NCBI GenBank assembly: GCA_045638645.1
Contig: JAZUBU010000015.1
Location: 1 to 64,000 of the forward strand
Direction: 5' to 3'
Source of the DNA: JAGCJX01 sp045638645
Lineage (GTDB): Bacteria; Bacteroidota; Bacteroidia; Bacteroidales; UBA932
DNA length: 64,000 bases
Position numbers and translations under genes: made by a program. This document shows, piece after piece, positions 25,188 through 35,055 of this stretch. Under the pieces are notes generated by a model. That model saw only the letters and a list, made by a program, of their open reading frames with translations. It was not told the DNA's origin and made no database searches. Within the stretch, counting starts at the first letter, position 1. Each line of letters begins with the position of its first letter.

Positions 25188-27014
25188 ATGGATACATTCA
25201 AACGATTGTTGGCTTATGCAAAACCTTACCGCAGATTCTGGCCGAGTTATTTGACCCTTTCGATTCTGTCCGTGTTGTTCGGTGTGGCCAATTATGCCTT
25301 GATCAATCCCTTGTTGACGGTTCTCTTTACTCCAGATGATGTTCAGCAGGTGACCGTCCTTCCGGAATTTGCTTTTTCGGTGGATTATGCGAACGCCCTA
25401 TTTCAGTATTACCTGACGAAGGTAATGTTGGCCAAGGGGGTGTTGCGGGGTTTGGTCTTCGTTTGTTTGATTTTGATTTCTGCTTCCTTCTTGTCCAATT
25501 TGACCCGCTACCTGTCGCAACGGGTGCTGGTGAACATGAAGACGCACATCATGAAAAAGTTGCGTCACGATTTGTTTGTCAAGGTGACGGGCATGGACGT
25601 GGGCTATTACCACTCGCAACGCAAGGGGGACATCCTCTCAAGTATTTCCAACGATGTGAATGAGGTCCAAAACAGCGTGGCCAGCAGTTTTCACATCATT
25701 TTCCGGGAGCCCCTGTTGGTATTGGGCTTCCTGGTGGGTTTGTTCTACATGTCGCCGCAGTTGACCATCGTGACCCTGATTACCTTGCCGGTTTCGGCTT
25801 TGGCCATTGGGGGCATCACCCGCAAGCTCAAACGCAAAGCAGTGATTACGCAGACTTTGCTGGGTCGCATCATCAGCCAGTTTGAGGAGGCCATTTCGGG
25901 AATCCGCATCATCAAGGCTTTCAATGCCCAAGGCTATGTTCAGGACAGCTTTGAGAACATCAACGATGAGCACAAACGCGTCAGCCGTTCGATGTTCAGC
26001 CGTCAGGAACTGGCATCCCCGCTGTCCGAATTTCTCGGCATTTCGGTAGCTGGTGCGGTGCTGTTCTGTGGGGGTATCCTGCAGATCCGTGGACAGCTGA
26101 ACATGACTTTGCCCGAGTTCATTGTGTACATTGGTTTCTACTGGCGGGTGCTGGAGCCGGCCAAGGCCATGGCCAATGCATATGCAAGCATCCAGCGCGG
26201 TTTGGTTTCCGGACGTCGCGTCTTGGCCATCTTGGACCAAGAGTCCGAAATCAAGGATCAGAAGAATGCTGTGGCTTTGACAGAATTCAAAGACAGCATC
26301 GAGTTCCAAAATGTATCCTTCCGCTATGAGACCGAACCGGTGTTGAAGGACATCAGCTTCACCATACCGAAAGGAAAGATGGTCGCCTTGGTAGGACCTT
26401 CCGGTGCCGGGAAAAGTACCATTGCAGACCTGTTGCCCCGTTTTTATGATATTTCGGAGGGCCATTTGTTGTTGGATGGCATTGATATTGATCGTTATCA
26501 TTTGCCGGATCTCATTTCGCAGATGGGCATTGTAACCCAAGAAGCCATTCTCTTCAATGATACCGTGTACAACAATATTGCCTTCGGTATGCCGGGAGTT
26601 ACCCGAGAGGATGTCATTCGGGCAGCAAAAATTGCCAATGCAGACGAGTTTATTGTTCAGTTGGAAGAGGGGTATGACACCAACATCGGGGACCGTGGAG
26701 CCAAACTTTCAGGGGGACAACGGCAACGGTTGGCTATTGCCCGGGCCGTACTGAAGAATCCTCCCATTCTGATTCTGGATGAGGCGACGTCGGCCCTGGA
26801 CACCGAGAGTGAACGCCTCGTGCAGGATGCATTGACCACGTTGATGAAGAACCGTACCTCGTTGGTGATTGCGCACCGCCTTTCGACCATTCAACATGCA
26901 GACGAGATCATTGTCCTGCAACAAGGAGAGATTGTAGAGCGCGGAAACCACGAGACATTGATAAAACAAGGAGGTTTGTATTCTCACCTCTGTTATTTAC
27001 AGGCTTTTAATTAA
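25188..27014 (+). CDS. ABC exporter, fused permease and ATPase (MsbA-like)
   Basis: 608 residues. Six membrane helices (about 15-320) precede an ATPase domain with Walker A GPSGAGKST (about 403), signature LSGGQRQR (about 506), Walker B ILILDEATSALD (about 526) and the His switch IAHRLST (about 561). This half-exporter layout is shared by MsbA lipid flippases and multidrug exporters. The length and sequence fit the MsbA/LolCD-unrelated homodimeric class. In a Gram-negative host lipid A export is plausible, but a drug or peptide substrate cannot be excluded. The next gene, an acyl-CoA ligase, gives weak support for a lipid role. Confidence 0.85.
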   Translation: MDTFKRLLAYAKPYRRFWPSYLTLSILSVLFGVANYALINPLLTVLFTPDDVQQVTVLPEFAFSVDYANALFQYYLTKVMLAKGVLRGLVFVCLILISASFLSNLTRYLSQRVLVNMKTHIMKKLRHDLFVKVTGMDVGYYHSQRKGDILSSISNDVNEVQNSVASSFHIIFREPLLVLGFLVGLFYMSPQLTIVTLITLPVSALAIGGITRKLKRKAVITQTLLGRIISQFEEAISGIRIIKAFNAQGYVQDSFENINDEHKRVSRSMFSRQELASPLSEFLGISVAGAVLFCGGILQIRGQLNMTLPEFIVYIGFYWRVLEPAKAMANAYASIQRGLVSGRRVLAILDQESEIKDQKNAVALTEFKDSIEFQNVSFRYETEPVLKDISFTIPKGKMVALVGPSGAGKSTIADLLPRFYDISEGHLLLDGIDIDRYHLPDLISQMGIVTQEAILFNDTVYNNIAFGMPGVTREDVIRAAKIANADEFIVQLEEGYDTNIGDRGAKLSGGQRQRLAIARAVLKNPPILILDEATSALDTESERLVQDALTTLMKNRTSLVIAHRLSTIQHADEIIVLQQGEIVERGNHETLIKQGGLYSHLCYLQAFN

Positions 27015-27024
27015 AACAATATTT

Positions 27025-28677
27025 ATGACAGCATCATTGAACAAATTACTGGAAAGCAGTTTCAGAAAGAATTGGAATTGTCCGGCATTGTCTGACTACA
27101 AAGGTGTCACCTTGTATTACAGAGATGTAGCGCGTCGTATTGAGAAGATCCACATTGTGTTTGAGCGCTGTGGTGTGCAAAAGGGAGACAGGATCTCCAT
27201 TTGTGGAAGAAATCAATCGAACTGGGGCGTTGCTTTTCTTGCAGCCTTGACGTATGGAGCTGTTCCGGTACCGATCTTACACGAATTCAAATCATCCAAT
27301 GTCCACCACTTGGTGAACCATTCCGAGTCCCGCATCCTCTTCGTCGGGGATGTCGTTTGGGAAGGCTTGAGCCAACCGGAGATGCCGAATCTGGATGCCA
27401 TCATTGCTCTGCGAGATTTTTCTTTGCTGTATGCTGCCAATGAGCATATCCTGGATACCCGTGAGCACTTGAATGAGCTTTTTGGAAAGAAATATCCGAG
27501 AAGTTTCCAGCCTGAAAGTATCAACTACTACGAAGACCAGCCGGATGAACTGGCCATGATCAATTATACTTCCGGAACCTCGGGTTTCTCCAAAGGGGTG
27601 ATGATCCCTTACCGGGCCTTGCATTCCAATGTCCTGTTCGCCATGGAGGTTTTCCCGCAATTGGACAATGCTTCCAATGTGGTTTCGATGTTGCCGACAG
27701 CGCACATGTACGGGATGATGTTCGAATTTTTCTTTGAGATGAGCATCGGTGCACACGTGCATTTCCTGACCCGCCTCCCTACGCCGAAGATCATTCTCGA
27801 AGCCTTTGAGAGTGTAAAGCCGGACGTGATCATTTCTGTGCCGCTGGTCATTGAAAAGATTTATAAGAAGAAGTTGGTTCCGATTATCAACAAGAAGGCG
27901 CTGAAGCATCTCTTGCGTTTGCCGGTCATCGATGAAGTGATCCACAAACGCATCAACGGAGAATTGGAAACCGCCTTTGGTGGCCGATTTGCCGAAGTGA
28001 TCATCGGTGGTGCCGCATTTAACCGGGAGGCAGAGGCATTCTTCAAACGCATCGGATTCCGTTTTACCGTAGGATACGGCATGACCGAATGTGCTCCCAT
28101 CATCACCTATGCACCCTGGAATGAGGCGCGGTTGTTCTCTTGTGGCCGTCCGGCTCCGAGAATGCAAGTGCGCATTGACTCAAGTGATCCGATCAACGAA
28201 GCAGGGGAAATCCAAGTGAAAGGTGATAACGTGTTCCTGGGCTATTTCAAGAACGAGCAGGCTACGCAAGATGCTTTCACCGAAGACGGATGGTTCAAGA
28301 CCGGTGACTTGGGAGTTCTTGACCAAGATGGCTTCCTCTACATCCGGGGTCGTTCCAAGAGTATGATTTTAGGCCCTTCCGGACAAAATATTTATCCGGA
28401 AGAAATTGAAAGCGAAATCAACAACATGCCGTACGTCATCGAATCCCTGGTGGTTGAAGACCATGGTAATCTGGTAGCTTTGATTTACCCGGATATGGAG
28501 ATGGCGGAGGCAGACGGTTTGTCACGGGAGAAACTGCAGCAAAAGTTGCAGGAAAGCATCGTGGACTTGAACAAGGAACTCCCGAACTACTGCAAACTGG
28601 CCAACATTGAAATCTTCCCGGAAGAGTTCGAGAAGACCCCGAAGAAGAGTATCAAACGCTATTTGTACCAACGATAA
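27025..28677 (+). CDS. AMP-binding acyl-CoA ligase (long-chain fatty acid type)
   Basis: 550 residues of the adenylate-forming superfamily. The phosphate loop is NYTSGTSGFSKGVM (about residue 178), followed by the VGYGMTECAP motif (about 350), GWFKTGDLG (about 428), and the hinge RGRSKSMILGPSGQNIYPEEIE with the C-terminal KTPKKSIKRYL supplying the catalytic Lys. It activates a carboxylic acid to the acyl-AMP and then the CoA thioester. Sequence and length fit long-chain fatty acid ligases of Bacteroidales. Eleven bases follow the ABC exporter. Substrate chain length is not determined by what I can see. Confidence 0.85.
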   Translation: MTASLNKLLESSFRKNWNCPALSDYKGVTLYYRDVARRIEKIHIVFERCGVQKGDRISICGRNQSNWGVAFLAALTYGAVPVPILHEFKSSNVHHLVNHSESRILFVGDVVWEGLSQPEMPNLDAIIALRDFSLLYAANEHILDTREHLNELFGKKYPRSFQPESINYYEDQPDELAMINYTSGTSGFSKGVMIPYRALHSNVLFAMEVFPQLDNASNVVSMLPTAHMYGMMFEFFFEMSIGAHVHFLTRLPTPKIILEAFESVKPDVIISVPLVIEKIYKKKLVPIINKKALKHLLRLPVIDEVIHKRINGELETAFGGRFAEVIIGGAAFNREAEAFFKRIGFRFTVGYGMTECAPIITYAPWNEARLFSCGRPAPRMQVRIDSSDPINEAGEIQVKGDNVFLGYFKNEQATQDAFTEDGWFKTGDLGVLDQDGFLYIRGRSKSMILGPSGQNIYPEEIESEINNMPYVIESLVVEDHGNLVALIYPDMEMAEADGLSREKLQQKLQESIVDLNKELPNYCKLANIEIFPEEFEKTPKKSIKRYLYQR

Positions 28678-28678
28678 T

Positions 28679-29095
28679 ATGAGACCCGAGAAGCAACGGC
28701 AATTCGATCTCAGTTATCTGGAGATGGCAGCTGTATGGGCAAAGAACTCCTATTGTGTACGTCGTCAGGTAGGGGCTTTGATTGTCAAAGACAACATGAT
28801 TATCTCCGATGGATACAATGGAATGCCGAAAGGGTTTGAGAATGTGTGTGAGGACGAACAGGGCTTGACCAAGCCCTGTGTCCTGCATGCAGAAGCGAAC
28901 GCCATTACCAAAATTGCCAAGTCCGGAAACAACAGCAACGGTGCGACCTTGTATGTGACGGATGCTCCTTGTGTGGAGTGTTCCAAACTCATCATCCAGG
29001 CGGGTATCCAGCGTGTGGTGTACCACAAGGATTATCGGGTTATGGATGGCGTGAACCTTTTGTTACGGGCGGGAATCGAGGTCCTGCAATACTAG
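28679..29095 (+). CDS. dCMP deaminase / ComEB-type deaminase
   Basis: 138 residues of the zinc cytidine-deaminase fold. CVLHAEANAI carries the zinc His and catalytic Glu, and DAPCVECSKLI the two zinc Cys. The start (YLEMAAVWAKNSYCVRRQVGALIV) and the GYNGMPKGFEN segment match deoxycytidylate deaminases, which make dUMP for thymidylate synthesis. The frame opens at 28607 inside the ligase gene, but ATG 28679 gives the normal N-terminus and overlaps nothing. Three bases separate it from the S41 protease. Confidence 0.92.
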   Translation: MRPEKQRQFDLSYLEMAAVWAKNSYCVRRQVGALIVKDNMIISDGYNGMPKGFENVCEDEQGLTKPCVLHAEANAITKIAKSGNNSNGATLYVTDAPCVECSKLIIQAGIQRVVYHKDYRVMDGVNLLLRAGIEVLQY

Positions 29096-29098
29096 AGG

Positions 29099-30676
29099 AT
29101 GATGAGCAAACGACTGAAAAATATCCTTTCTGCCCTTGTTTTGCTCCTGATCGGAGCTTTGGTGACCCGCGTTGTGGATATCCGGTACATGAAGGATTTG
29201 TTGCGGGAGCAGCGGAATTGGGACAAGTTGGATCTTGTCCTCCAGCAAATTGACCGGCATTACGTCGATACGTTGGATCACAAGACCTTGACGGAGAATC
29301 TGTTGCCGCAGGTGCTCAAGGAGTTGGATCCCCATTCCTTGTATTTCCCTCCCTCAGAACTTCAAGAGGCAGACGAGCAGCTGCAAGGGAATTTTGATGG
29401 TATCGGTATCATGTTCAATGTGCCGGAGGATACGGCGATTGTCGCTTCTGTCGTGGCAGGTGGCCCTTCGGAACGGGCTGGCTTGATGCCTGGCGACCGG
29501 ATCCTACAAATCGACGGGAAGCCGGTAGCCGGTGTGAACTTTCCCCAGGATAGCATGATCCGCTGTATGCGCGGTCCTTCCGGAACCCGTGTGACCTTGT
29601 CCATTCTGCGACAAGGTGTGGAAATGCCCTATGAGATTACTCGGGGTAAGATTCCTGTCAAAAGTGTGGATGTCGCCTACATGATGAATGACACGACGGC
29701 CTATGTCAAGCTTTCAAAATTTACCCGTACCAGTTATGCTGAGTTCATGCGTATCCTTCCGGGTTTGGTCCAGGCCGGTATGAAGCGTCTGGTCTTTGAC
29801 TTGCGGGAAAATACAGGCGGTTATTTTGACCAGGCCCTTTTGTTGGCGAACGAATTCCTGCACAAAGGAGACCGCATTGTTTACATGGAAGGCCGGAACC
29901 GTCCCCGCCAGGATTTTCATGCGGACGGACGGGGTTCGTGCCAGCACGTGGAACTGGCAGTTCTCATAGACGAAGTTTCTGCCTCTTCCAGCGAGATTTT
30001 TGCCGGAGCGATTCAGGACAACGATCGTGGGACCTTGTATGGTCGTCGCTCCTTTGGTAAAGGTTTGGTGCAGGAACCCATCAACTTTTCGGATGGATCG
30101 GGGATCCGTTTGACAGTGGCCCGTTTTTATACGCCTTCCGGCCGCTGTATCCAGAAACCGTACGAAGCCGGTTCTGACTCATACAACGATGATTTGTTGG
30201 ACCGTTTCCGCCATGGAGAGATGACGGATGTGGACAGCATCCCCAAAAACGACAGTTTGTTGTTCTATACGGTAGGGGGCAGGCCCGTCTATGGTGGTGG
30301 AGGTATCATCCCGGATGTTTTTGTGCCCGTGGATACGGTCGGGGTAACTGATTTGCTGGTGGCTATGAACCGGAGTGGGATGCAGGCACGATTCAGTCTG
30401 GTACAGGCAGATTTGCATCGCAAACGCCTGCAGCAGGCCCATGACCTGTCCACGTTGAACAAGACGCTGGATGCGTTGCAGTTGGAGCCTGCATTCCTGG
30501 ATTATGTAAGAAAGCAGGGATTGAAAGTTGATTCCAAGCAGTGGGCGATATCCCGCGAGATTGTGTTGACCCAATTGCGAGCCATGGTGGGACGCTATTC
30601 AGCCATGGATGATGAAGCCTTTTATCCGCTGATTGCTCCCTTGGATCCGGTCATCCAGCGTGCTATTGCGCAATAA
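29099..30676 (+). CDS. C-terminal processing protease, S41 family
   Basis: 525 residues. One N-terminal membrane helix or signal anchor (about 8-25) is followed by a helical region. A PDZ domain (about 95-180, GIGIMFNVPED and GLMPGDRILQIDG) and an S41 protease core come next, with the catalytic Ser in VSASSSEIFAGA and Lys in RRSFGKGLVQ. A helical C-terminal domain closes the protein. Such enzymes trim or degrade envelope proteins from the C-terminus. The dCMP deaminase/S41 pair recurs in Bacteroidales. The last 14 bases overlap the convergent TonB-like gene. Confidence 0.92.
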   Translation: MMSKRLKNILSALVLLLIGALVTRVVDIRYMKDLLREQRNWDKLDLVLQQIDRHYVDTLDHKTLTENLLPQVLKELDPHSLYFPPSELQEADEQLQGNFDGIGIMFNVPEDTAIVASVVAGGPSERAGLMPGDRILQIDGKPVAGVNFPQDSMIRCMRGPSGTRVTLSILRQGVEMPYEITRGKIPVKSVDVAYMMNDTTAYVKLSKFTRTSYAEFMRILPGLVQAGMKRLVFDLRENTGGYFDQALLLANEFLHKGDRIVYMEGRNRPRQDFHADGRGSCQHVELAVLIDEVSASSSEIFAGAIQDNDRGTLYGRRSFGKGLVQEPINFSDGSGIRLTVARFYTPSGRCIQKPYEAGSDSYNDDLLDRFRHGEMTDVDSIPKNDSLLFYTVGGRPVYGGGGIIPDVFVPVDTVGVTDLLVAMNRSGMQARFSLVQADLHRKRLQQAHDLSTLNKTLDALQLEPAFLDYVRKQGLKVDSKQWAISREIVLTQLRAMVGRYSAMDDEAFYPLIAPLDPVIQRAIAQ

Positions 30677-31430
30677 AACTGTAGACTATTTCACCGGCTT
30701 GGCGCTCGGTTGCAGAAGACGAAGCAGTAAAACGGGATCGTTTTGCTGCTTTTGTTGCATATTCCCGGAGGCAATTGTCGGTTGAAGATGCTGTCTCAAT
30801 GATTTTTGTGGACTTTACATAACCTTTCCGGTCCACAACAATGGCTACGGTAACCTGGCCTGCTCCCTGGCATTTGTAAGCCGGTACTTCCAGGTGCATG
30901 GCTTCTCGGTTTTCCAGCCGGAAGGAAATGACCGCAGGACCCCTGTACACTTCTTGGTGCTCGGGAATGTATTCTTCTTTGTTCAGGGAGATATCCTCTT
31001 CGCTGTCCTGGGCTTTGAGGGCTTCTTTTCTGGAAGCATTCAGTTTTTCCTGGAGGCGTCTGGCTTCGTCATAGACCTCGCTCGGATTTTTGCTCCGGTC
31101 ATCCTTCAGTTGTTCTCCACTTCGTTGGTTGGCATTGACGGCAACGTTTCGTACTGGAGTGTTGCTGCGGCGGGAAAGCATGGCATCGATTTCCTCGGAG
31201 ACACTTTTGCGTACCTCTTCGATGCGTTTTACCTCCTCTTCTTGTTCAATACCCGTAAAGTCAAAGACAAACGAGGTTTCTGCCTGTACCAGTGTCCGGA
31301 TGGAGTAGGAGAGGAAAACAATCAACAGGATCAAGTGGAACGATACGGTCAGGTACAATCCTGCCAGATTGTCTTTTTTCTTCAGGGCCTGATTCAGCCG
31401 GTTTACCCAGTTCTTGAGATCCATCCGCAC
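30663..31430 (-). CDS. TonB-like energy transducer
   Basis: 255 residues. A single membrane helix near residues 22-44 (LYLTVSFHLILLIVFLSYSI) is followed by a long charged coiled-coil spacer (about 60-150, rich in Glu, Lys, Arg). A TonB C-terminal-like domain (about 165-254) contains GAGQVTVAIVVDRKGYVKS and ends EIVYSFIAQ. TonB proteins transmit the proton gradient through ExbB/ExbD to outer-membrane receptors; the exbB/exbD genes lie about 5 kb away on the same strand. The spacer is not the usual proline-rich kind, so it may be a TonB paralogue or TolA-like. It lies 14 bases downstream of udk. Confidence 0.7.
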   Translation of the reverse strand: MRMDLKNWVNRLNQALKKKDNLAGLYLTVSFHLILLIVFLSYSIRTLVQAETSFVFDFTGIEQEEEVKRIEEVRKSVSEEIDAMLSRRSNTPVRNVAVNANQRSGEQLKDDRSKNPSEVYDEARRLQEKLNASRKEALKAQDSEEDISLNKEEYIPEHQEVYRGPAVISFRLENREAMHLEVPAYKCQGAGQVTVAIVVDRKGYVKSTKIIETASSTDNCLREYATKAAKRSRFTASSSATERQAGEIVYSFIAQ

Positions 31431-31444
31431 AAGTCTTGATTCGC

Positions 31445-32062
31445 TTATTGCTGACGCAGGTATTTTTCAATGGTTGCAATCAGTACGTCGATGGCAACCA
31501 GGTTGTGCCCACCTTGCGGGATGATCAGGTCCGCGAACCGTTTGGTCGGTTCAATGTGTTGTACGTGCATGGGTTTGACCGTTTTTTCATAACGTTCCAT
31601 CACTTTGGAGACACTGCGACCGCGTTCCATGATGTCCCGGGCGATCACGCGGAGCAGACGATCATCGGCTTCGGCATCCACGTAGATTTTGATGTCCATC
31701 AACTTCCGGAGCTCTTCGCAGGTGAAGACCAGAATCCCTTCAACAATGATGATTTTGGCCGGATGAACGCGTACGGTTTCGGTCGTTGAACGGGTACAGG
31801 TCAGAAAGGAATAGGTCGGCTGGTCAATGGATTCTCCCCGTTTCAGAGCACCCAGTTGTTGGATGAGTAACGGCCAGTCAATGGCGTCCGGATGGTCAAA
31901 ATTCAATTCCTGCCGTTCTTCCAGGGGGAGGTGACTTTGATCTTTATAATATGAGTCTTGCGGGATGATGACTACTTCATCCTCCCGCAATAACTCTGAG
32001 ATTCGTTTAACGACGGTTGTTTTACCGGAACCGGTTCCTCCCGCAATCCCCAGGATCAGCAT
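31445..32062 (-). CDS. udk: Uridine kinase
   Basis: 205 residues. Walker A GIAGGTGSGKTT at the N-terminus, the QDSYYKD and NFDHPDAID segments and RRVIARD-like RVIARDIMERGRS are diagnostic of uridine/cytidine kinase. It phosphorylates uridine and cytidine in pyrimidine salvage. The start codon overlaps the asnS stop by one base (TAATG), so translation is coupled to asnS. A TonB-like gene follows 14 bases on. Confidence 0.95.
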   Translation of the reverse strand: MLILGIAGGTGSGKTTVVKRISELLREDEVVIIPQDSYYKDQSHLPLEERQELNFDHPDAIDWPLLIQQLGALKRGESIDQPTYSFLTCTRSTTETVRVHPAKIIIVEGILVFTCEELRKLMDIKIYVDAEADDRLLRVIARDIMERGRSVSKVMERYEKTVKPMHVQHIEPTKRFADLIIPQGGHNLVAIDVLIATIEKYLRQQ

Positions 32063-33447
32063 TAGAATTCTGCGTTTTTAGGGGTTCTGGGGAAGGGAAT
32101 CACGTCACGGATGTTGGCCATACCGGTAACGAAGAGCAACAACCGCTCAAAACCGAGACCGAAACCGCTGTGAGGCACCGTACCGAAACGGCGGCTATCC
32201 AGGTACCATTCCAGGCCGCGCGGATCCATTTCCAATTCGTTGATGCGGTTTTGGAGTTTTTCCATGGATTCTTCACGTTGGGAGCCCCCGATGATTTCGC
32301 CAATCTTCGGGAAGAGCACGTCCATACCGCGAACGGTTTTTCCATCTTCGTTTTGTTTCATGTAGAACGCCTTGATGTCTTTCGGGTAGTCGGTCAGGAT
32401 CACCGGACGGCCAAAATGTTTTTCAACCAGGTAGCGTTCGTGTTCACTTTGCAGGTCGGCACCCCAATAGACGGGATATTCAAATTTGGCTCCTGAGGCC
32501 ATCAGGATTTCTACCCCTTCGGTGTATGTCAGACGAACAAAATCGGTAGCCGTAACACTGCGCAGGCGTTCAATCAATTCCTTGTCGAACATGTCGTTGA
32601 GGAATTGGAGATCATCCATGCAGTTGTCCAAGGCATATTGGACCAGGTATTTGATGAATTCCTCTGCCAGGTCCATGTTGTCTTCAATTTCGTAGAAGGC
32701 CATTTCCGGTTCCACCATCCAGAATTCTGCCAGGTGGCGTGGCGTGTTGGAGTTCTCAGCACGGAAGGTCGGGCCGAAGGTGTAAATTTCACCCAGGGCA
32801 GTTGCTCCCATTTCTCCTTCCAACTGGCCGCTTACGGTCAGGCTGGTATGTCTTCCGAAGAAGTCTTCGCTGTAGTTGATGCTGTTGTCTTCGTTGCGCG
32901 GCGGGTTTTCGACGTCCAAGGTCGTTACTTGGAACATAGCGCCTGCGCCTTCCGCATCCGAAGCTGTGATCAGCGGGGTGTGCAAGTAGAAGAATCCTTT
33001 GTCGTTGAAGAATTTGTGGATGGCAAAGGCCATGGCGTGGCGGATCCGCAGTACCGCACCAAATGTGTTGGTACGGGGACGCAGGTGTGCAATCTCACGC
33101 AAGAACTCCATGCTGTGTCCCTTCTTTTGGAGCGGGTAGGTGTCCGGATCAGCGGTACCGTAGATTTGAATTTCTCTCGCTTGGATTTCCACAGATTGAC
33201 CGCTGCCTTGAGACTCTACCAATTCACCCCGAACGCAGAGGCTGCATCCAGTTGTGATTTGTTTGAGTAATTCTTCCTCAAAACGGGCTGTTTCACAGAC
33301 AATTTGTATATTTTTGATTGTAGAGCCGTCATTCAGTGCGATGAAGTTTACGTTTTTGTTTCCACGTTTCGTACGAACCCATCCCTTGGCGATGACTTCT
33401 TGTCCCGGTGTTTCTTTCAGGAGTTGGCTTACTTTCATTCTTTTCAT
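32062..33447 (-). CDS. asnS: Asparaginyl-tRNA synthetase
   Basis: 461 residues. The N-terminal OB-fold anticodon-binding domain (about 15-100, IAKGWVRTKRGNKN) is followed by a class II catalytic domain. That domain has motif 2 (TFRAENSNTPRHLAEFWMVEPE) and motif 3 (SGFGLGFERLLLF). FAIHKFFNDKGFFYLHTPLITASDAEGAG distinguishes AsnRS from AspRS. It charges tRNA-Asn directly. Either ATG 33447 or the nearby ATG 33438 could start the protein. A TATTTTTG -7 box lies at 33473-33480. The C-terminus overlaps the udk start by one base. Confidence 0.96.
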   Translation of the reverse strand: MKRMKVSQLLKETPGQEVIAKGWVRTKRGNKNVNFIALNDGSTIKNIQIVCETARFEEELLKQITTGCSLCVRGELVESQGSGQSVEIQAREIQIYGTADPDTYPLQKKGHSMEFLREIAHLRPRTNTFGAVLRIRHAMAFAIHKFFNDKGFFYLHTPLITASDAEGAGAMFQVTTLDVENPPRNEDNSINYSEDFFGRHTSLTVSGQLEGEMGATALGEIYTFGPTFRAENSNTPRHLAEFWMVEPEMAFYEIEDNMDLAEEFIKYLVQYALDNCMDDLQFLNDMFDKELIERLRSVTATDFVRLTYTEGVEILMASGAKFEYPVYWGADLQSEHERYLVEKHFGRPVILTDYPKDIKAFYMKQNEDGKTVRGMDVLFPKIGEIIGGSQREESMEKLQNRINELEMDPRGLEWYLDSRRFGTVPHSGFGLGFERLLLFVTGMANIRDVIPFPRTPKNAEF

Positions 33448-33472
33448 TTTCGTATGATTTTGATTCGACCTA

Positions 33473-33480
33473 CAAAAATA
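33473..33480 (-). promoter_or_regulatory. Candidate -7 box of asnS-udk-tonB-like unit
   Basis: Minus-strand TATTTTTG fits TAnnTTTG, 26 bases before the asnS start. I see no good TTTG at the -33 distance, so confidence is limited. Confidence 0.4.
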
Positions 33481-33500
33481 GCAAACTGTTTTGTATTTTC

Positions 33501-35054
33501 TTAAAATTTATGACGTATCCCGATGCCCGTCATCCCATTGAAGCCGGATTCTTCCTTTTCATATCCTTCCCACTCAAACAGGCTGCTGGGTTTGCTTTCG
33601 TTCCAGCAACGGTCCACGACCGTTACGGCAATGCGTGTGCCCTTTTTCCATTTCAGATCCTCGGCCACGTCATAGCCGTTTCCTTTGATGATCTTGTGGA
33701 TGTATTTCGGGTCATCAAAGTTCACTTCTGCGCGGGGAGGGAATACATACAGGATGCAGAACAGGGCTTCTTGCAGGGGGTCTTCGGTCGGTTCTACCCG
33801 CCAATGCAATTGGTTACCGTGTGTGTGGATCCGGGAGGGAGCTTCCGGTGCGATCGAATCCAGCGAGGTGTATGCCGGAATAAGGGCCGGGTATTTCTGG
33901 AACTCTGTTTCGAGGCGGTGTTTCACGTTTTTGTCGTTGTTGGTCAGCGACCATCCCGGCCACCAGACATTCCCTGCTACACCATCCAATTCCCTGCTCA
34001 GTTGGATCTTTTTCTTCAGTTGGGTTTCCTTCGGATTCTTGATGTCCGGTTCGTCCATTACGGCAATGTTTTGTCCGATGTACAGGTGCGGAGTAAAGTG
34101 CCCGTCGTTCCACCAGTGGATCAGTACTTCGTAGTCGGCTGCGCTATGACCGATTTTCCAGTAGAGCTGCGGGACAATGTAGTCAATCAGACCCTTTTCA
34201 CCCCACGCCGGAACGTCTGCAAACAATTCATCGTAGTTGGACAGTCCGTTGGTAGCGCTGCCGCTTTCGTGATCTTTTTTGTTCCGGTGGATCCCAAACG
34301 GGCTGATACCAAAGCGAACCCATGGTTTGATCGCCTTGATGGTGTCGTTGAGCTCCCGAATGAGTGTTTCTACGTTGTTCCTTCGCCAATCGCTTTTTTG
34401 CCAATAGTCAAAGCCTTGATCTTTGGCATACTTTACAAAGGAGTAGTCGTCATGAAATTCCTCAAAACGTACCGGGTAGGGATAGAAATAGTCATCAAAG
34501 TGAATCGCATCAACGTCGTACCGGCGTACGATGTCCGCTACTACACGGACGGTATGTGCTCGGGCTTCCGGTTCACCCGGATCAAAGTAAAGTTGTTTCC
34601 CGTACCGTTTGAACAAATCCGGACGTTGGAAGTAGAGGTGATCCTGGCAGAGGACTTCTTCCTCGTTCGATGTTACGCGGTAAGGGTTGCACCAGGCATG
34701 TAGTTCCATGCCACGTTTGTGTGCTTCATCAATCGCGAAGCTCAAGGGGTCCCAGAAAGGTTCCGGAGCCTTGCCCTGTTCTCCAGTCAGGAAACGGGTC
34801 CACGGTTCCAGTTCCGAGGCATAGAAAGCGTCGGCTTGTGGGCGAACTTGAAAGATGACTGCGTTGCATCCGGCCTCTGAAAGGTCGTCAAAGGTGTTGA
34901 CAATCAGTTTCTGTATTTCCTCGCTACTCATGGTCCTGAGCTGCGTGTTTCCGACGATGTGGATCCATGCACCCCGGAATTCTCTTTTTTGTGCGTGTGC
35001 GGGGAGTGTGATGAGCCCTGCCAGTACCAGCAGGAGGATGAATTTTAATTTCAT
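33501..35054 (-). CDS. GHL10 (DUF187) family glycosyl hydrolase, DigH-like
   Basis: 517 residues. A signal peptide (1-21, ending AHAQ) precedes a TIM-barrel GHL10 domain (about 24-330). It contains FRGAWIHIVGNTQ at its start, NAVIFQVRPQADAFY (about 58), ELHAWCNPYRV (about 118) and DAIHFDDYFYPYP (about 190), where the Asp/Glu residues of the active site are expected. About 150 C-terminal residues look like a fibronectin-like beta domain. E. coli DigH, of this family, cleaves glycan strands of denuded peptidoglycan, so cell-wall remodelling is likely. It starts one base after the alkaline phosphatase stop, indicating one operon. Confidence 0.85.
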   Translation of the reverse strand: MKLKFILLLVLAGLITLPAHAQKREFRGAWIHIVGNTQLRTMSSEEIQKLIVNTFDDLSEAGCNAVIFQVRPQADAFYASELEPWTRFLTGEQGKAPEPFWDPLSFAIDEAHKRGMELHAWCNPYRVTSNEEEVLCQDHLYFQRPDLFKRYGKQLYFDPGEPEARAHTVRVVADIVRRYDVDAIHFDDYFYPYPVRFEEFHDDYSFVKYAKDQGFDYWQKSDWRRNNVETLIRELNDTIKAIKPWVRFGISPFGIHRNKKDHESGSATNGLSNYDELFADVPAWGEKGLIDYIVPQLYWKIGHSAADYEVLIHWWNDGHFTPHLYIGQNIAVMDEPDIKNPKETQLKKKIQLSRELDGVAGNVWWPGWSLTNNDKNVKHRLETEFQKYPALIPAYTSLDSIAPEAPSRIHTHGNQLHWRVEPTEDPLQEALFCILYVFPPRAEVNFDDPKYIHKIIKGNGYDVAEDLKWKKGTRIAVTVVDRCWNESKPSSLFEWEGYEKEESGFNGMTGIGIRHKF

Positions 35055-35055
35055 G

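Noticed and set aside
33408..34703. 431-residue plus-strand frame opposite the GHL10 hydrolase
   Set aside because: It is an antisense shadow; the minus-strand protein has a signal peptide and family motifs and ends in a normal stop.
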